Source: Chloroflexota bacterium
GTDB lineage: Bacteria > Chloroflexota > Anaerolineae > UBA4142
Length of the DNA stretch: 34,020 bases
Direction of reading: 5' to 3'
Assembly (NCBI GenBank): GCA_016223105.1
Contig: JACRPR010000120.1
Coordinates: 1 to 34,020 of the forward strand
In this document: in pieces, positions 15,854 to 23,558 of the stretch
Position numbering within the stretch: the stretch's first letter is position 1
Layout of the letters: every line of letters begins with the position of its first letter
The notes under the pieces: generated by a model
The model's input: the letters and a program-made list of their open reading frames with translations, nothing else
The model's database searches: none
What the model was told of the DNA's origin: nothing
Translations under genes and position numbers: made by a program

Positions 15854-16675
15854 ATGCCCGATGCTGATTTGTCGGCAACTAAAAAATCGTTGAGCGCACA
15901 ACCTGGTCGCGCACTTGCCATCCCCGGCATCGAGCGATTGCCCTGGTGGATTATCATTTTGATTATCGGCGGCATTATCGCCGCGTTCGTGATCGTTACG
16001 AGTGAAGATTACCTCAGCATCCTAAGTATTCTTAGTAGCGGGATTTCTTTTACTTTAACCGTTACGGTATTCGCGTTTTTGCTCGCGCTCGTCATCGGAT
16101 TGATCGCAGGAGTAATGCGCGTCTCGACCAACCTGGTGCTGTACACCATCTCCACGTTGTACGTCGAAGTGATTCGCGGCATTCCCCTGCTCGTCCAAAT
16201 TCTATATTTCTTTTACGTGATCGCGCCATTTTTTGGCGAGCGTACACCCGAACCATACGCGCAATTATTTCGCCAAGAAGTCATTCAAGGGATTATCGCA
16301 CTCGGCATTGGATATGGCGCGTATCTCGCCGAGATTTATCGCGCGGGCATTCAAGCCGTCTCGCGCGGCCAGATCGAAGCCGCGCGTTCGTTAGGGATGG
16401 ATTATTTTCAAACGATGCGCCTCGTGATTTTACCGCAAGCCCTCCGCGTTGTCCTGCCCCCGCTCGGCAATGATCTCGTTTCGATGTTGAAAGATTCTTC
16501 TTTGCTTTCCGCGATCAGCGTGAAAGAATTGACATTGTGGACACGGCAACGGAGCGCGAACACCTTTCGTCCGCTCGAACATTGGACGATGGCGGCGTTG
16601 TTGTATCTCGTGATGACATTGGGCTTGTCATTGATCGTGCGCTATCTTGAACGCAAGTTGGCAATTCCAAAATGA
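15854..16675 (+). CDS. Polar amino-acid ABC transporter permease (HisM/GlnP type)
   Basis: A 273-aa inner-membrane permease with five to six TM helices. The family segments STLYVEVIRGIPLLVQILYF and IALGIGYGAYLAEIYRAGI are followed by QIEAARSLGMDYFQTMRLVI (the EAA coupling loop contacting the ATPase) and LPPLGNDLVSMLKDSSLLS. The N-terminus has about 40 extra residues before TM1. No GlnQ-type ATPase gene follows; the next gene is an MNT-HEPN protein overlapping by ATGA. The operon therefore depends on an ATPase elsewhere or lost one by deletion. Confidence 0.94.
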   Translation: MPDADLSATKKSLSAQPGRALAIPGIERLPWWIIILIIGGIIAAFVIVTSEDYLSILSILSSGISFTLTVTVFAFLLALVIGLIAGVMRVSTNLVLYTISTLYVEVIRGIPLLVQILYFFYVIAPFFGERTPEPYAQLFRQEVIQGIIALGIGYGAYLAEIYRAGIQAVSRGQIEAARSLGMDYFQTMRLVILPQALRVVLPPLGNDLVSMLKDSSLLSAISVKELTLWTRQRSANTFRPLEHWTMAALLYLVMTLGLSLIVRYLERKLAIPK

Positions 16676-17550
16676 TGACTCGCTCGAATTCTCGAACTGA
16701 AAAAAACCACCCGATTTCGCAAGCCGAAGCGTGGGAGATCGCGCAACGTTGCATCGCGCTGTTGAAAGAACGTTTTGGCGCGACGCGGGTGATCCCATTC
16801 GGCTCCGTCGTCGGCGAAGGCATCTGGCACACCGGCTCGGATATTGATCTGGCAGAGGAAGGCATCAAGCCGGAAGAATTTTTCAAAGCGTATTCCGCGT
16901 TACGCAAGGCGATGCCGCGTAACTTGGACGTCGATCTCGTCGCGCTCGAAGACGCGCACCCCGAAATGCGCGCGCGCATCCTGGGAGAGGTGGCTATGCC
17001 GGCAGATCCGATTTTACGATTGCAGAGCATCATTGGCGATGAAATCAAATCACTTGCGCGCATCGCCGCGCGAATGGACGAACTGGATCATCAACGCGCC
17101 GATCCGCCAACCTGGGTCGAAATGAGCGCGATGGCAAAATTGGCACACGACTTTTACAGCGGCACAGAAAGCATCTTCAAACGAATCGCTGTGCAGTTCG
17201 ATGGCGGCGTGCCGCAGACCGCCGCTTGGCACAAGGATCTCTTAAACCAAATGAACGATGCGCGCGCCGGCGTTCGCCCGGCAGTCATCAACAATCATTT
17301 GTGGGCATTGCTGGACGAGTATATGGATTTTCGTCATTTCTTTCGCAACGCGTACAGCGCAGAACTCGAGTGGAACAAATTCGGATGTGTTATTTTTCAT
17401 CGGAGGGATTATGGCTCTGTTAGAAGCGCGCCAAGTCTCAAAACATTTTGGCGGTCTCGTCGCCGTGGACACGGTGAATTTCAGCATCGAGCAAGGTATG
17501 ATCGCGAGTCTCATCGGACCGAACGGCGCGGGCAAGACCACGTTCTTTAA
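16672..17550 (+). CDS. MNT nucleotidyltransferase fused to HEPN-like domain, C-terminus apparently truncated
   Basis: Residues 17-92 form a minimal nucleotidyltransferase with GS (44-45), D57, D59 and the third acidic residue D88 (LDVDLVAL), so the active site is complete. Residues about 110-236 form a helical HepT-like HEPN domain. The Arg-x4-His-type RNase motif reads RHFFRNAY (221-228), where relatives I recall have His at position 226. From about residue 237 (17380) the ORF loses family character and runs out of frame through the first 140 nt of livG. The natural C-terminus therefore seems deleted. MNT-HEPN pairs act as toxin-antitoxins in which the MNT AMPylates the HEPN RNase; here both are on one chain. 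The start overlaps the permease stop. Confidence 0.75.
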   Translation: MMTRSNSRTEKNHPISQAEAWEIAQRCIALLKERFGATRVIPFGSVVGEGIWHTGSDIDLAEEGIKPEEFFKAYSALRKAMPRNLDVDLVALEDAHPEMRARILGEVAMPADPILRLQSIIGDEIKSLARIAARMDELDHQRADPPTWVEMSAMAKLAHDFYSGTESIFKRIAVQFDGGVPQTAAWHKDLLNQMNDARAGVRPAVINNHLWALLDEYMDFRHFFRNAYSAELEWNKFGCVIFHRRDYGSVRSAPSLKTFWRSRRRGHGEFQHRARYDRESHRTERRGQDHVL

Positions 17551-18190
17551 TTGCATCACCGGTTTTTATCGTCCCGAAAAAGGCGCGATTCTTTTCGATG
17601 ACGAAGACCTGGTCGGCTTGCGCACCGATCTGATCACCGCGCGCGGAATTGCGCGCACCTTCCAAAACATTCGTTTGTTTGCGAATATGACCGCGCTCGA
17701 AAACGTGATGGTCGGACAACACACGCGGATGAAAGCCGGCTTGCTCGGCGCGGTTTTGCGCGATGCCACGACGATGGCGGAAGAAAAACGTGTGACTAGA
17801 CGCGCGCGCGAACTCCTCGAATTTGTCGGACTCAAGGGCAGAGAGAACGAGCTCGCGAAAAATCTCGCGTACGGCAGTCAACGCCGGCTCGAAATCGCGC
17901 GCGCGCTCGCGACCGATCCAAAATTATTATTGCTCGACGAGCCGACCGCCGGAATGAATCCGCAAGAAAACGCGGAGATGGTTGGATTCATTCGCCGTTT
18001 GCGCGATGAATTGAAATTGACGATTCTGTTGATCGAGCATCACATGAAAGTCGTGATGACGATCTCGGATCGCGTTACCGTGTTGGACTTTGGCGAAAAA
18101 ATCGCGGAGGGCACGCCCACCGAGGTGCAAAAAAATCCGCGCGTGCGCGAAGCATATCTCGGCAAAGAGTACGGCGAAATCACGGCGTAA
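17411..18190 (+). CDS. livG: Branched-chain amino-acid ABC transporter ATP-binding protein LivG
   Basis: A 259-aa ATPase. Walker A GPNGAGKTT is at residues 36-44, the signature reads LAYGSQRRLEIARAL, Walker B is LLLLDEPTAGMNP, and the H-loop is LIEHHMKVV. The GLVAVDTVNF and FQNIRLFANMTALENVMVG segments are typical of LivG. ATG 17411 follows a GGAGG site by 5 nt, so the overlapping end of the MNT-HEPN frame is not part of this gene. It works with LivF, LivH and LivM (22497-25243) to import branched-chain or related amino acids captured by LivK. Confidence 0.95.
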   Translation: MALLEARQVSKHFGGLVAVDTVNFSIEQGMIASLIGPNGAGKTTFFNCITGFYRPEKGAILFDDEDLVGLRTDLITARGIARTFQNIRLFANMTALENVMVGQHTRMKAGLLGAVLRDATTMAEEKRVTRRARELLEFVGLKGRENELAKNLAYGSQRRLEIARALATDPKLLLLDEPTAGMNPQENAEMVGFIRRLRDELKLTILLIEHHMKVVMTISDRVTVLDFGEKIAEGTPTEVQKNPRVREAYLGKEYGEITA

Positions 18191-18264
18191 GCTATTTCGG
18201 GAATAAACCCAAAGAGTCCGCTTCGCGAGACCCTTCGGGTTTGGATCACTTGAGGTAACGCACA

Positions 18265-18978
18265 ATGGCAATGCTTGAAATCAAAAATATCCACGCATAC
18301 TATGGACATATTCACGCGCTCCGCGGCGTCAGTCTAACCGTGGACAAGGGCGAGATCGTTACGCTGATCGGCGCGAACGGCGCGGGCAAAACGACGACGC
18401 TCAAAACAATTTCCGGATCGTTGCATCCGCGCGACGGCGAAATCTGGCTCGACGGCGAACGGATTGATGGAATGCCGGCGGATAAAATTGTCGGACGCGG
18501 GATCATTCAATCGCCGGAGGGGCGCAAAATTTTCGCGCGGATGTCGGTCGAAGAAAATTTGGAGATGGGCGCATTCTCGCGCAATGATCGCGCCGGCATC
18601 GCGAGCGACCTGGAGCGCGTGTTCAAACTTTTTCCGCGCCTTGCCGAACGCCGCAAACAATTGGGCGGCACACTCTCAGGCGGCGAACAACAAATGCTGG
18701 CGATGGGACGCGCCATGATGGGGCGCCCGCGCGTGTTGATGCTCGACGAACCTTCGATGGGTCTCGCGCCGGTGTTGGTCGAAGCGATTTTTGAAACGGT
18801 CGTCAAGTTGAATCAAGAAGGCACGACGATTTTGTTGATCGAACAGAACGCGGCAAAAGCGCTCCAAGTCGCGAATCGCGGTTACGTGATCGAGACCGGG
18901 CAAATCGTTTTGCAAGACGATGCCGCGGTGCTTCGCAAAAATGAACGCGTTCGCAAGGCATACCTCGGCGAGGACTAG
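18265..18978 (+). CDS. livF: Branched-chain amino-acid ABC transporter ATP-binding protein LivF
   Basis: A 237-aa ATPase. Walker A GANGAGKTT is at residues 36-44, the signature is LSGGEQQMLAMGRAM, Walker B is VLMLDEPSMGLAP and the H-loop is LIEQNAAKAL. The YGHIHALRGVSL and SPEGRKIFARMSVEENLEMG segments are diagnostic of LivF. A GAGG site precedes the ATG by about 9 nt. The 74-nt spacer after livG holds a degenerate AAACCC/GGGTTT hairpin but no terminator, so the two ATPases are co-transcribed. Confidence 0.96.
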   Translation: MAMLEIKNIHAYYGHIHALRGVSLTVDKGEIVTLIGANGAGKTTTLKTISGSLHPRDGEIWLDGERIDGMPADKIVGRGIIQSPEGRKIFARMSVEENLEMGAFSRNDRAGIASDLERVFKLFPRLAERRKQLGGTLSGGEQQMLAMGRAMMGRPRVLMLDEPSMGLAPVLVEAIFETVVKLNQEGTTILLIEQNAAKALQVANRGYVIETGQIVLQDDAAVLRKNERVRKAYLGED

Positions 18979-18980
18979 CG

Positions 18981-19571
18981 ATGCCGCGTCGCCTGCTCGC
19001 GGCGATCATCGTCTTGCTATTCCTGGTCGCGTGTTCCAATCCCGAATCATCCACCGTCCGCCCCACCGCGACGCCGAACTCAACACCGATTCCCGCGACG
19101 CGCTGGGCGGAACTGGTTTTGCGCGTGCCGTATCCGTACACCACACCGCTCCCCGCGCCCGCGCGTTCCGCGCTCGATGGCACGTACACCAAAACGCAAC
19201 CCGGCGAAATCGCGACCGTGCATTGCCGGCGTTGTCCCGATTACGCGCGCGAGCCGGGAATTTGGAAATTGAATTTTCGCGACGGCACATATCGTGTGTA
19301 TCATCCGCTCACCAATTTCGCGAGCATCGGTTCGTTTACGATTTTGGAAAATCATTTGACCTTGTTCAACGATCCAACCTGCGCGGACGATGTGGGCGAG
19401 TACGCCTGGCGAATCGAAAATCGCGAATTGATTTTGATCGTCATTCACGACGAGTGCGCGATTGAATTGCGCGGTAAAAATTTATCTGCGGTCGCGTGGC
19501 AATCGTGCCAGCCGCCGAATATCGAAGCCGGGATTTCGGATCATTGGCAAAAACCAGAAGGGTGTGAATAA
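18981..19571 (+). CDS. Hypothetical lipoprotein in the liv cluster
   Basis: A 196-aa secreted lipoprotein. The signal peptide ends in lipobox LVAC (Cys18), followed by a Thr/Pro-rich spacer and a compact beta-rich domain of about 150 residues. There are paired cysteines (HCRRCPDY, DPTCADD, HDECAIEL, QSCQPPN) that could form disulfides. The pattern GIWKLNFRDGTYRVYHP suggests a lipocalin/META-like small barrel, but I do not recognise a family. It starts 2 nt after the livF stop and ends 2 nt before the FAD oxidase ATG, so it is tightly embedded in the operon and expressed with it. Confidence 0.8.
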   Translation: MPRRLLAAIIVLLFLVACSNPESSTVRPTATPNSTPIPATRWAELVLRVPYPYTTPLPAPARSALDGTYTKTQPGEIATVHCRRCPDYAREPGIWKLNFRDGTYRVYHPLTNFASIGSFTILENHLTLFNDPTCADDVGEYAWRIENRELILIVIHDECAIELRGKNLSAVAWQSCQPPNIEAGISDHWQKPEGCE

Positions 19572-19573
19572 TA

Positions 19574-20755
19574 ATGATCTCATCCGCAGATGTCGTCGTT
19601 ATCGGCGCGGGAATTACCGGCACCAGCGCGGCGTTTCAACTCGCGCAACGCGGCTTGCGCGTTGCGCTGGTCGAAAAGAAATTTATCGCCGCGGGTTCGA
19701 CCGGCAAATCGTCCGCGATCATTCGCCAACATTACTCGAACGCGATCACCGCGCGCATGGCGTTGTATTCGCTTCGCGTGTTTCAAAATTTCGCGGACGT
19801 ACTCGGCGGCGGCGATGCCGGTTTTGTAACGACCGGCTTTGCGATCCTGGTCGCGGCAAAAGATCGCGCCGGGCTGATCGAAAATGTCGCGATGCAGAAA
19901 CGCGTCGGCGTCAACACGCGGATCATTTCGTCCGATGAATTGCGCGAATTGAATCCTGGGATCGCGGAGACGCGCGACATTGCGAGCGCGTACGAACCGG
20001 AGAGCGGCTATTCCGATCCGGCGTCGAGCGCGACCGGATTCGCGGACGCGGCGAAACGACTCGGCACGCAAGTGTACCAAGAGACGCGCGTGATCGGAAT
20101 CGAAATGTCCGGCGGGCGCGTGATCGGCGTGAAGACGACGAACGGAATGATCGCGACCGGCGCGGTGGTGAATTGCGCGAACGCGTGGGCGCCGGAAATC
20201 GGCGCAATGGTCGGCGTCAATTTGCCGGTGCAAGCGGAACGACACCAGGTCGCGACATTTCAACGCCCCGCCGATTTTCGCGCTCCACATTTTACCGCCG
20301 GCGATTTCATCAACAACATTTATTATCGTCCCGAAGGCGCGCTCCTCACGCTTGCCGGTTCGATTGATCCGCATCACGGCACACCGATTGATCCGGATAA
20401 TTACAACGAGTCCGCCGATTATGAATTTATCGAAGATATGGCGACGCGGATTCGCAATCGTTATCCGGTGATGGAACGCGCGTTTAGCAAAGGCGGTTGG
20501 TCGGGCATTTACGGCGTAACACCGGATTGGCATCCAATCATTGATGAAATTCCGGCGGGCAGTGGCTTTTTCGTCGCCGCCGGATTTAGCGGACACGGTT
20601 ACAAACTCGGTCCAGCGGTTGGCGTGATGATCGCGGATCTGGTAACGCGCGCAAGTGCGCCGACGGCAGAATTAGATCGCGCGTTATTTCGCTACGCGCG
20701 GTTCGCAGAAAATACGCCGGTGCGCGGTAAATACGAATACTCGATTGTGGGATGA
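19574..20755 (+). CDS. FAD-dependent oxidoreductase, DAO family (SoxB/glycine oxidase-like)
   Basis: A 393-aa flavoenzyme. The dinucleotide fold begins VVVIGAGITGTSAAFQLAQ (GAGITG at residues 11-16), with the ribose-binding acidic residue in ALVEK. The S-T-G-K-S-S-A-I-I-R-Q segment after it is typical of the sarcosine oxidase beta / dimethylglycine dehydrogenase branch. The C-terminal FAD motif is GIYGVTPDWHPIIDEIP then AAGFSGHGYKLGPA. It would oxidise a secondary or D-amino acid to an imine. Its place inside the liv cluster suggests that the substrate is delivered by that transporter. Exact specificity cannot be read from the sequence. Confidence 0.92.
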   Translation: MISSADVVVIGAGITGTSAAFQLAQRGLRVALVEKKFIAAGSTGKSSAIIRQHYSNAITARMALYSLRVFQNFADVLGGGDAGFVTTGFAILVAAKDRAGLIENVAMQKRVGVNTRIISSDELRELNPGIAETRDIASAYEPESGYSDPASSATGFADAAKRLGTQVYQETRVIGIEMSGGRVIGVKTTNGMIATGAVVNCANAWAPEIGAMVGVNLPVQAERHQVATFQRPADFRAPHFTAGDFINNIYYRPEGALLTLAGSIDPHHGTPIDPDNYNESADYEFIEDMATRIRNRYPVMERAFSKGGWSGIYGVTPDWHPIIDEIPAGSGFFVAAGFSGHGYKLGPAVGVMIADLVTRASAPTAELDRALFRYARFAENTPVRGKYEYSIVG

Positions 20756-20766
20756 TTTGCGCGGGT

Positions 20767-20812
20767 GTAGGGGCGAAGCATCCTTCGACTACGCTCAGGA
20801 TGCTTCGCCCCA
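20767..20812. repeat. Dispersed palindromic repeat, copy 2 (GGGCGAAGCATCC)
   Basis: Same arms as the element at 14721-14787 (GGGCGAAGCATCC ... GGATGCTTCGCCCC) but with only one TACGCTCAGGATGC unit. It follows the FAD oxidase stop and precedes the livK promoter by 21 nt, so it may also serve as the terminator of the first half of the cluster. Confidence 0.85.
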
Positions 20813-20832
20813 ACCGAGGGCAGAAAAATATC

Positions 20833-20861
20833 TTGACACGCGGCAACAAGCCCCGTATAAT
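20833..20861 (+). promoter_or_regulatory. Consensus sigma70-type promoter of livK
   Basis: TTGACA (20833-20838), exactly 17 nt, and TATAAT (20856-20861). Both boxes match the consensus perfectly. It lies 236 nt upstream of the livK ATG and creates a leader of about 230 nt. Confidence 0.9.
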
Positions 20862-20867
20862 TGCCGC

Positions 20868-21097
20868 GACTTGACGAATCCTAGCCGGCATGCATGGCGG
20901 CGACAATACACGTCTCGACGCCGAGACAATCAAAGTGAAAAGGAGGTGAGTCCCGCTAAATATATGAACACACAAAAACACTCTTGTCCGAAATCCCAAA
21001 CGGTTTAGCGAACCAGGTTGAATCGTTCGCGCGTAATGAAGCGCGCGATCAACTTCGGACAAAAAATTTTCGTGCCCATTTCAGGAGGAGAAGTACG
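20868..21097 (+). promoter_or_regulatory. Structured 5' leader of livK
   Basis: Most of this 341-nt gap between genes is leader RNA. It contains hairpin GTCTCG/CGAGAC (20912-20927), a full anti-16S sequence AGGAGGTGA (20941-20949) with no start codon at normal distance, and a small ORF at 20964-21008. A long-range inverted repeat TTGTCCGAA/TTCGGACAA (20984-20992 with 21054-21062) encloses a GCGCG hairpin (about 21029-21046). The livK AGGAGGAG site follows at 21083-21090. The layout is compatible with a translational attenuator; I recognise no known riboswitch class. Confidence 0.45.
20964..21008 (+). CDS. Possible 14-aa leader peptide
   Basis: ATG-initiated MNTQKHSCPKSQTV followed by TAG. 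A very strong ribosome site is present but 14 nt away. An in-frame GTG at 20946 would add six codons but lies within that site. The peptide is not rich in Leu, Ile or Val, so classical branched-chain attenuation is not supported. Confidence 0.3.
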   Translation: MNTQKHSCPKSQTV

Positions 21098-22340
21098 ATG
21101 AAAGCAAAAGTGTTATTTGCAGTTGCCTTGATTGCCATCGCGTTGGTGGCAGTGGCGTGCGCGCCGGCGGCAACCCCGGTCCCAGCATTCACCCCGCCCG
21201 CCGATGCGATTGGCACCGTCAAAATCGGACCCAGTGATCCGATCCACATTGCGTACATGATGGTGACTTCGGGCGCCGATGGCTCACTCGGAATTGATTC
21301 GCGCCGCGGCGTCGAAATCGCGATTGACGACAAGGGCGGCAAACTGCTTGACCGCTCGCTCAAACTCGATGGTCAAGATTCCGGTTGTGGCGCAGAACCA
21401 GGTCAAGCCGCCGCCGCGAAACTCGCCGCCGATGCGACGATTCTCGCGGTCGTTGGTTCGTCCTGCTCCAGCGAAATCCGCGCGGGTGGTCCTGCGTTGA
21501 GCAAAGCCGGTTTCTCGGTCGTGTCCCCATCGAACACCGCGCCGGATCTCACCGATCCCGCGAAACGTTTCGCCGGTTACTTCCGCACCGCGCACAATGA
21601 CAAGGTGCAAGGCGCGGTTGCCGCGCAATTCGCGCTCAAGCAATTGAAACTGAAAACCGCCGCGACGATCCACGATGGTAGCCCGTACGCGCAAGGTCTC
21701 GCCGGCGTGTTCGTTGATGAATTCAAAAAGGGCGGCGGAACGATCACAGCACAAGAAGCCGTCGGTCCCGACGACAAGGATTTCAAACCGGTGTTGACCA
21801 AGATCGCGGCTGGCAAACCGGAAATCATCTTCTACCCCATCTTTATCGCCGCGGGCTCATTGATCACCACGCAAGCCAAAACGATCCCGGGTCTCGAAGA
21901 GGTCGAATTGATGGCGGCAGACGGCACGTTCTCGCCGGATATGTACAAAGCCGCGGGTAAATCCGCCATCGGGATGTACCAATCTAGCCCGGACTTTTCG
22001 GCGTTCGCCGGCGGCTATCCGGACGTTCTCGCCAAGCACCAAAAGAAATACAATGAGAAACCGCTCAGCGCTTTCCACGCGCACGCGTACGCCGCGGCGA
22101 TGATCATCTTCGCGGCTATTGAAAAAAGTCGCGGTGAAGGGTCCCGATGGTTCGTTGTACATCGGTCGCCAAGCATTGCGCGACGCGATCCAAAAGACGA
22201 GTGGGTTCAAGGGCGTAACCGGCACGATCACCTGCGATGCGAACGGCGACTGCGCCGATCCCAAGATCGCGGTGTACAAAGTGACCGAAGACAATGTGAA
22301 CAAACTCCAGACACCCGACAAGCCGTTCTGGAAACCGTAA
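21098..22340 (+). CDS. livK: Branched-chain amino-acid ABC transporter substrate-binding protein LivK, with apparent frameshift
   Basis: A family-4 (Leu/Ile/Val type) solute-binding lipoprotein. The signal peptide ends in a lipobox with Cys21 (AVAC). The mature domain includes GIDSRRGVEIAIDDKGGKLL, VVGSSCSSEIRAG and KFDxx-like DDKDFKPVLTKI. ATG 21098 has AGGAGGAG just upstream. The first frame goes out of phase at the A6 run 22132-22137, and family-like sequence (VAVKGPDGSLYIGRQALRDA) continues in the +1 frame to the stop at 22338-22340. Removing one A restores a 413-aa protein of normal length. As written, translation continues through nonsense residues to 22363. Sequencing error, mutation and slippage at the A-run are all possible. 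Confidence 0.88.
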
Positions 22341-22345
22341 TCGCT

Positions 22346-22427
22346 TGTCATTGCGAGGAGTGAAGCGACGAAGCAATCCCCAACCAGTAATACGGAGATT
22401 GCTTCGCACAAACCGCTCGCAATGACA
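22346..22427. repeat. 82-bp palindromic dispersed repeat, copy 2 (TGTCATTGCGAG ends)
   Basis: Same termini and GAAGCGACGAAGCAATC core as the element at 5259-5336, with a different central loop and a short ACAAAC insertion in the right arm. It begins 5 nt after the livK stop. Confidence 0.9.
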
Positions 22428-22438
22428 TTTCGTATGAC

Positions 22439-22468
22439 GATGAGCCGGGCGCGCGCGCCCGGCTCATC
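22439..22468. repeat. 30-bp perfect palindrome between livK and livH
   Basis: GATGAGCCGGGC, six alternating GC bases and GCCCGGCTCATC form an uninterrupted self-complementary sequence. As RNA it is a very stable hairpin 29 nt before the livH start. It probably tunes relative expression of livK and the permeases, or is another REP-type unit. Confidence 0.85.
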
Positions 22469-22496
22469 CTACACTTGCGCGATGGAGCCATTCAAT

Positions 22497-23558
22497 ATGC
22501 TCGCAAAAAAACTAAAGCATTTGGAACTGACCGATGTTTTTATTTATCTCCTGGGCTTGGCAATTGTCGCGGTCGTCATCATCGGCTCCATCGCGACCTT
22601 GATCCAAGCCAAGTACGCCCTACGCGCGTGGTTCGACCTCGTGCTGTTTGGCGTGACGCTGGGAAGCATCTATGCGTTGATCGCGCTCGGCTATACGCTG
22701 GTGTATGGCATTTTGCGAATGATCAACTTTGCCCATTCGGAAGTGTTTATGAGCGGACCCTACATCGCGTATTTCGTCGCCGATGCGATGAGCAAAGCCG
22801 GGCTGGTCGAACAGAATCCGCTTTTGACCGTCATTATCATTTTTATTGTCGCGATGCTTTCCTCCACGCTCATCGCGATTTTGGTCGAACGCGTCGCGTA
22901 TCGTCCGCTTCGCCACGCGCCGCGCCTCGTGCCACTGATCACCGCGATTGGCGCGTCGTTTTTTCTCCAGTACACCTTCTTCCGCTTGTTTGGACCCAAT
23001 CTCAAGGTGTACCCCGCGATCAACTTGTTTGACGCGAGCATTGCCTTTGGCGATTTCAAAATCACCTACTTGCAAATTTTCGTCATCACCGCCGCTGGGT
23101 TGCTGATGCTCGCACTCCATCAATTCGTGCAACGCACCAAGATCGGCAAAGCGATGCGCGCGGTTTCCGAAGATCGCGAGACGGCGGCATTGATGGGCAT
23201 CAACGTTGACAACACAATCGTAATGACCTTCGCGCTCGGCGGCGCGCTGGCTGGCGCGGCGGGCGTGCTGTACATCCTGGTCTTTAACCAGGTTACCGCC
23301 TTCATCGGTTTCGTGCCGGGGATCAAAGCGTTCACCGCCGACGTGTTGGGCGGCATCGGCAACATTCCCGGCGCGATGCTCGGCGGCTTGTTTCTCGGCG
23401 TGATCGAATCGCTCGGACCGACCTTGTTTCTCGACGGGCTCGGCATCGCCGCGCCGTATCAGTTAAAAGACGCGATCGCGTTTACGATGCTCGTCCTGGT
23501 TTTGATCTTTCGCCCCGCCGGCATTTTGGGCGAGCGGCTGACGGAGAAAAAAGCATGA
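22497..23558 (+). CDS. livH: Branched-chain amino-acid ABC transporter permease LivH
   Basis: A permease of about 353 aa with eight or more TM helices. The family motifs TLGSIYALIALGYTLVYGIL and RMINFAHSEVFM occur early. The coupling loop is GKAMRAVSEDRETAALMGIN, and GVLYILVFNQV and DVLGGIGNIPGAMLGGLFLG are near the end. ATG 22497 is chosen because GGAG lies 9 nt upstream; earlier in-frame starts fall in the repeat and palindrome DNA. The stop overlaps the livM ATG by 4 nt (ATGA), so the permeases are coupled. Confidence 0.94.
   Translation: MLAKKLKHLELTDVFIYLLGLAIVAVVIIGSIATLIQAKYALRAWFDLVLFGVTLGSIYALIALGYTLVYGILRMINFAHSEVFMSGPYIAYFVADAMSKAGLVEQNPLLTVIIIFIVAMLSSTLIAILVERVAYRPLRHAPRLVPLITAIGASFFLQYTFFRLFGPNLKVYPAINLFDASIAFGDFKITYLQIFVITAAGLLMLALHQFVQRTKIGKAMRAVSEDRETAALMGINVDNTIVMTFALGGALAGAAGVLYILVFNQVTAFIGFVPGIKAFTADVLGGIGNIPGAMLGGLFLGVIESLGPTLFLDGLGIAAPYQLKDAIAFTMLVLVLIFRPAGILGERLTEKKA

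Noticed and set aside
19580..20596. A 338-codon minus-strand frame opposite the FAD oxidase
   Set aside because: The plus-strand gene has clear family motifs. The antisense product is Arg/His-rich without recognisable features, as expected for a shadow frame in GC-skewed codons.
20905..20930. Guanidine-II (mini-ykkC) hairpin in the livK leader
   Set aside because: The stem GTCTCG-ACGC-CGAGAC resembles the motif, but the loop is ACGC instead of ACGR and the required second hairpin is absent.
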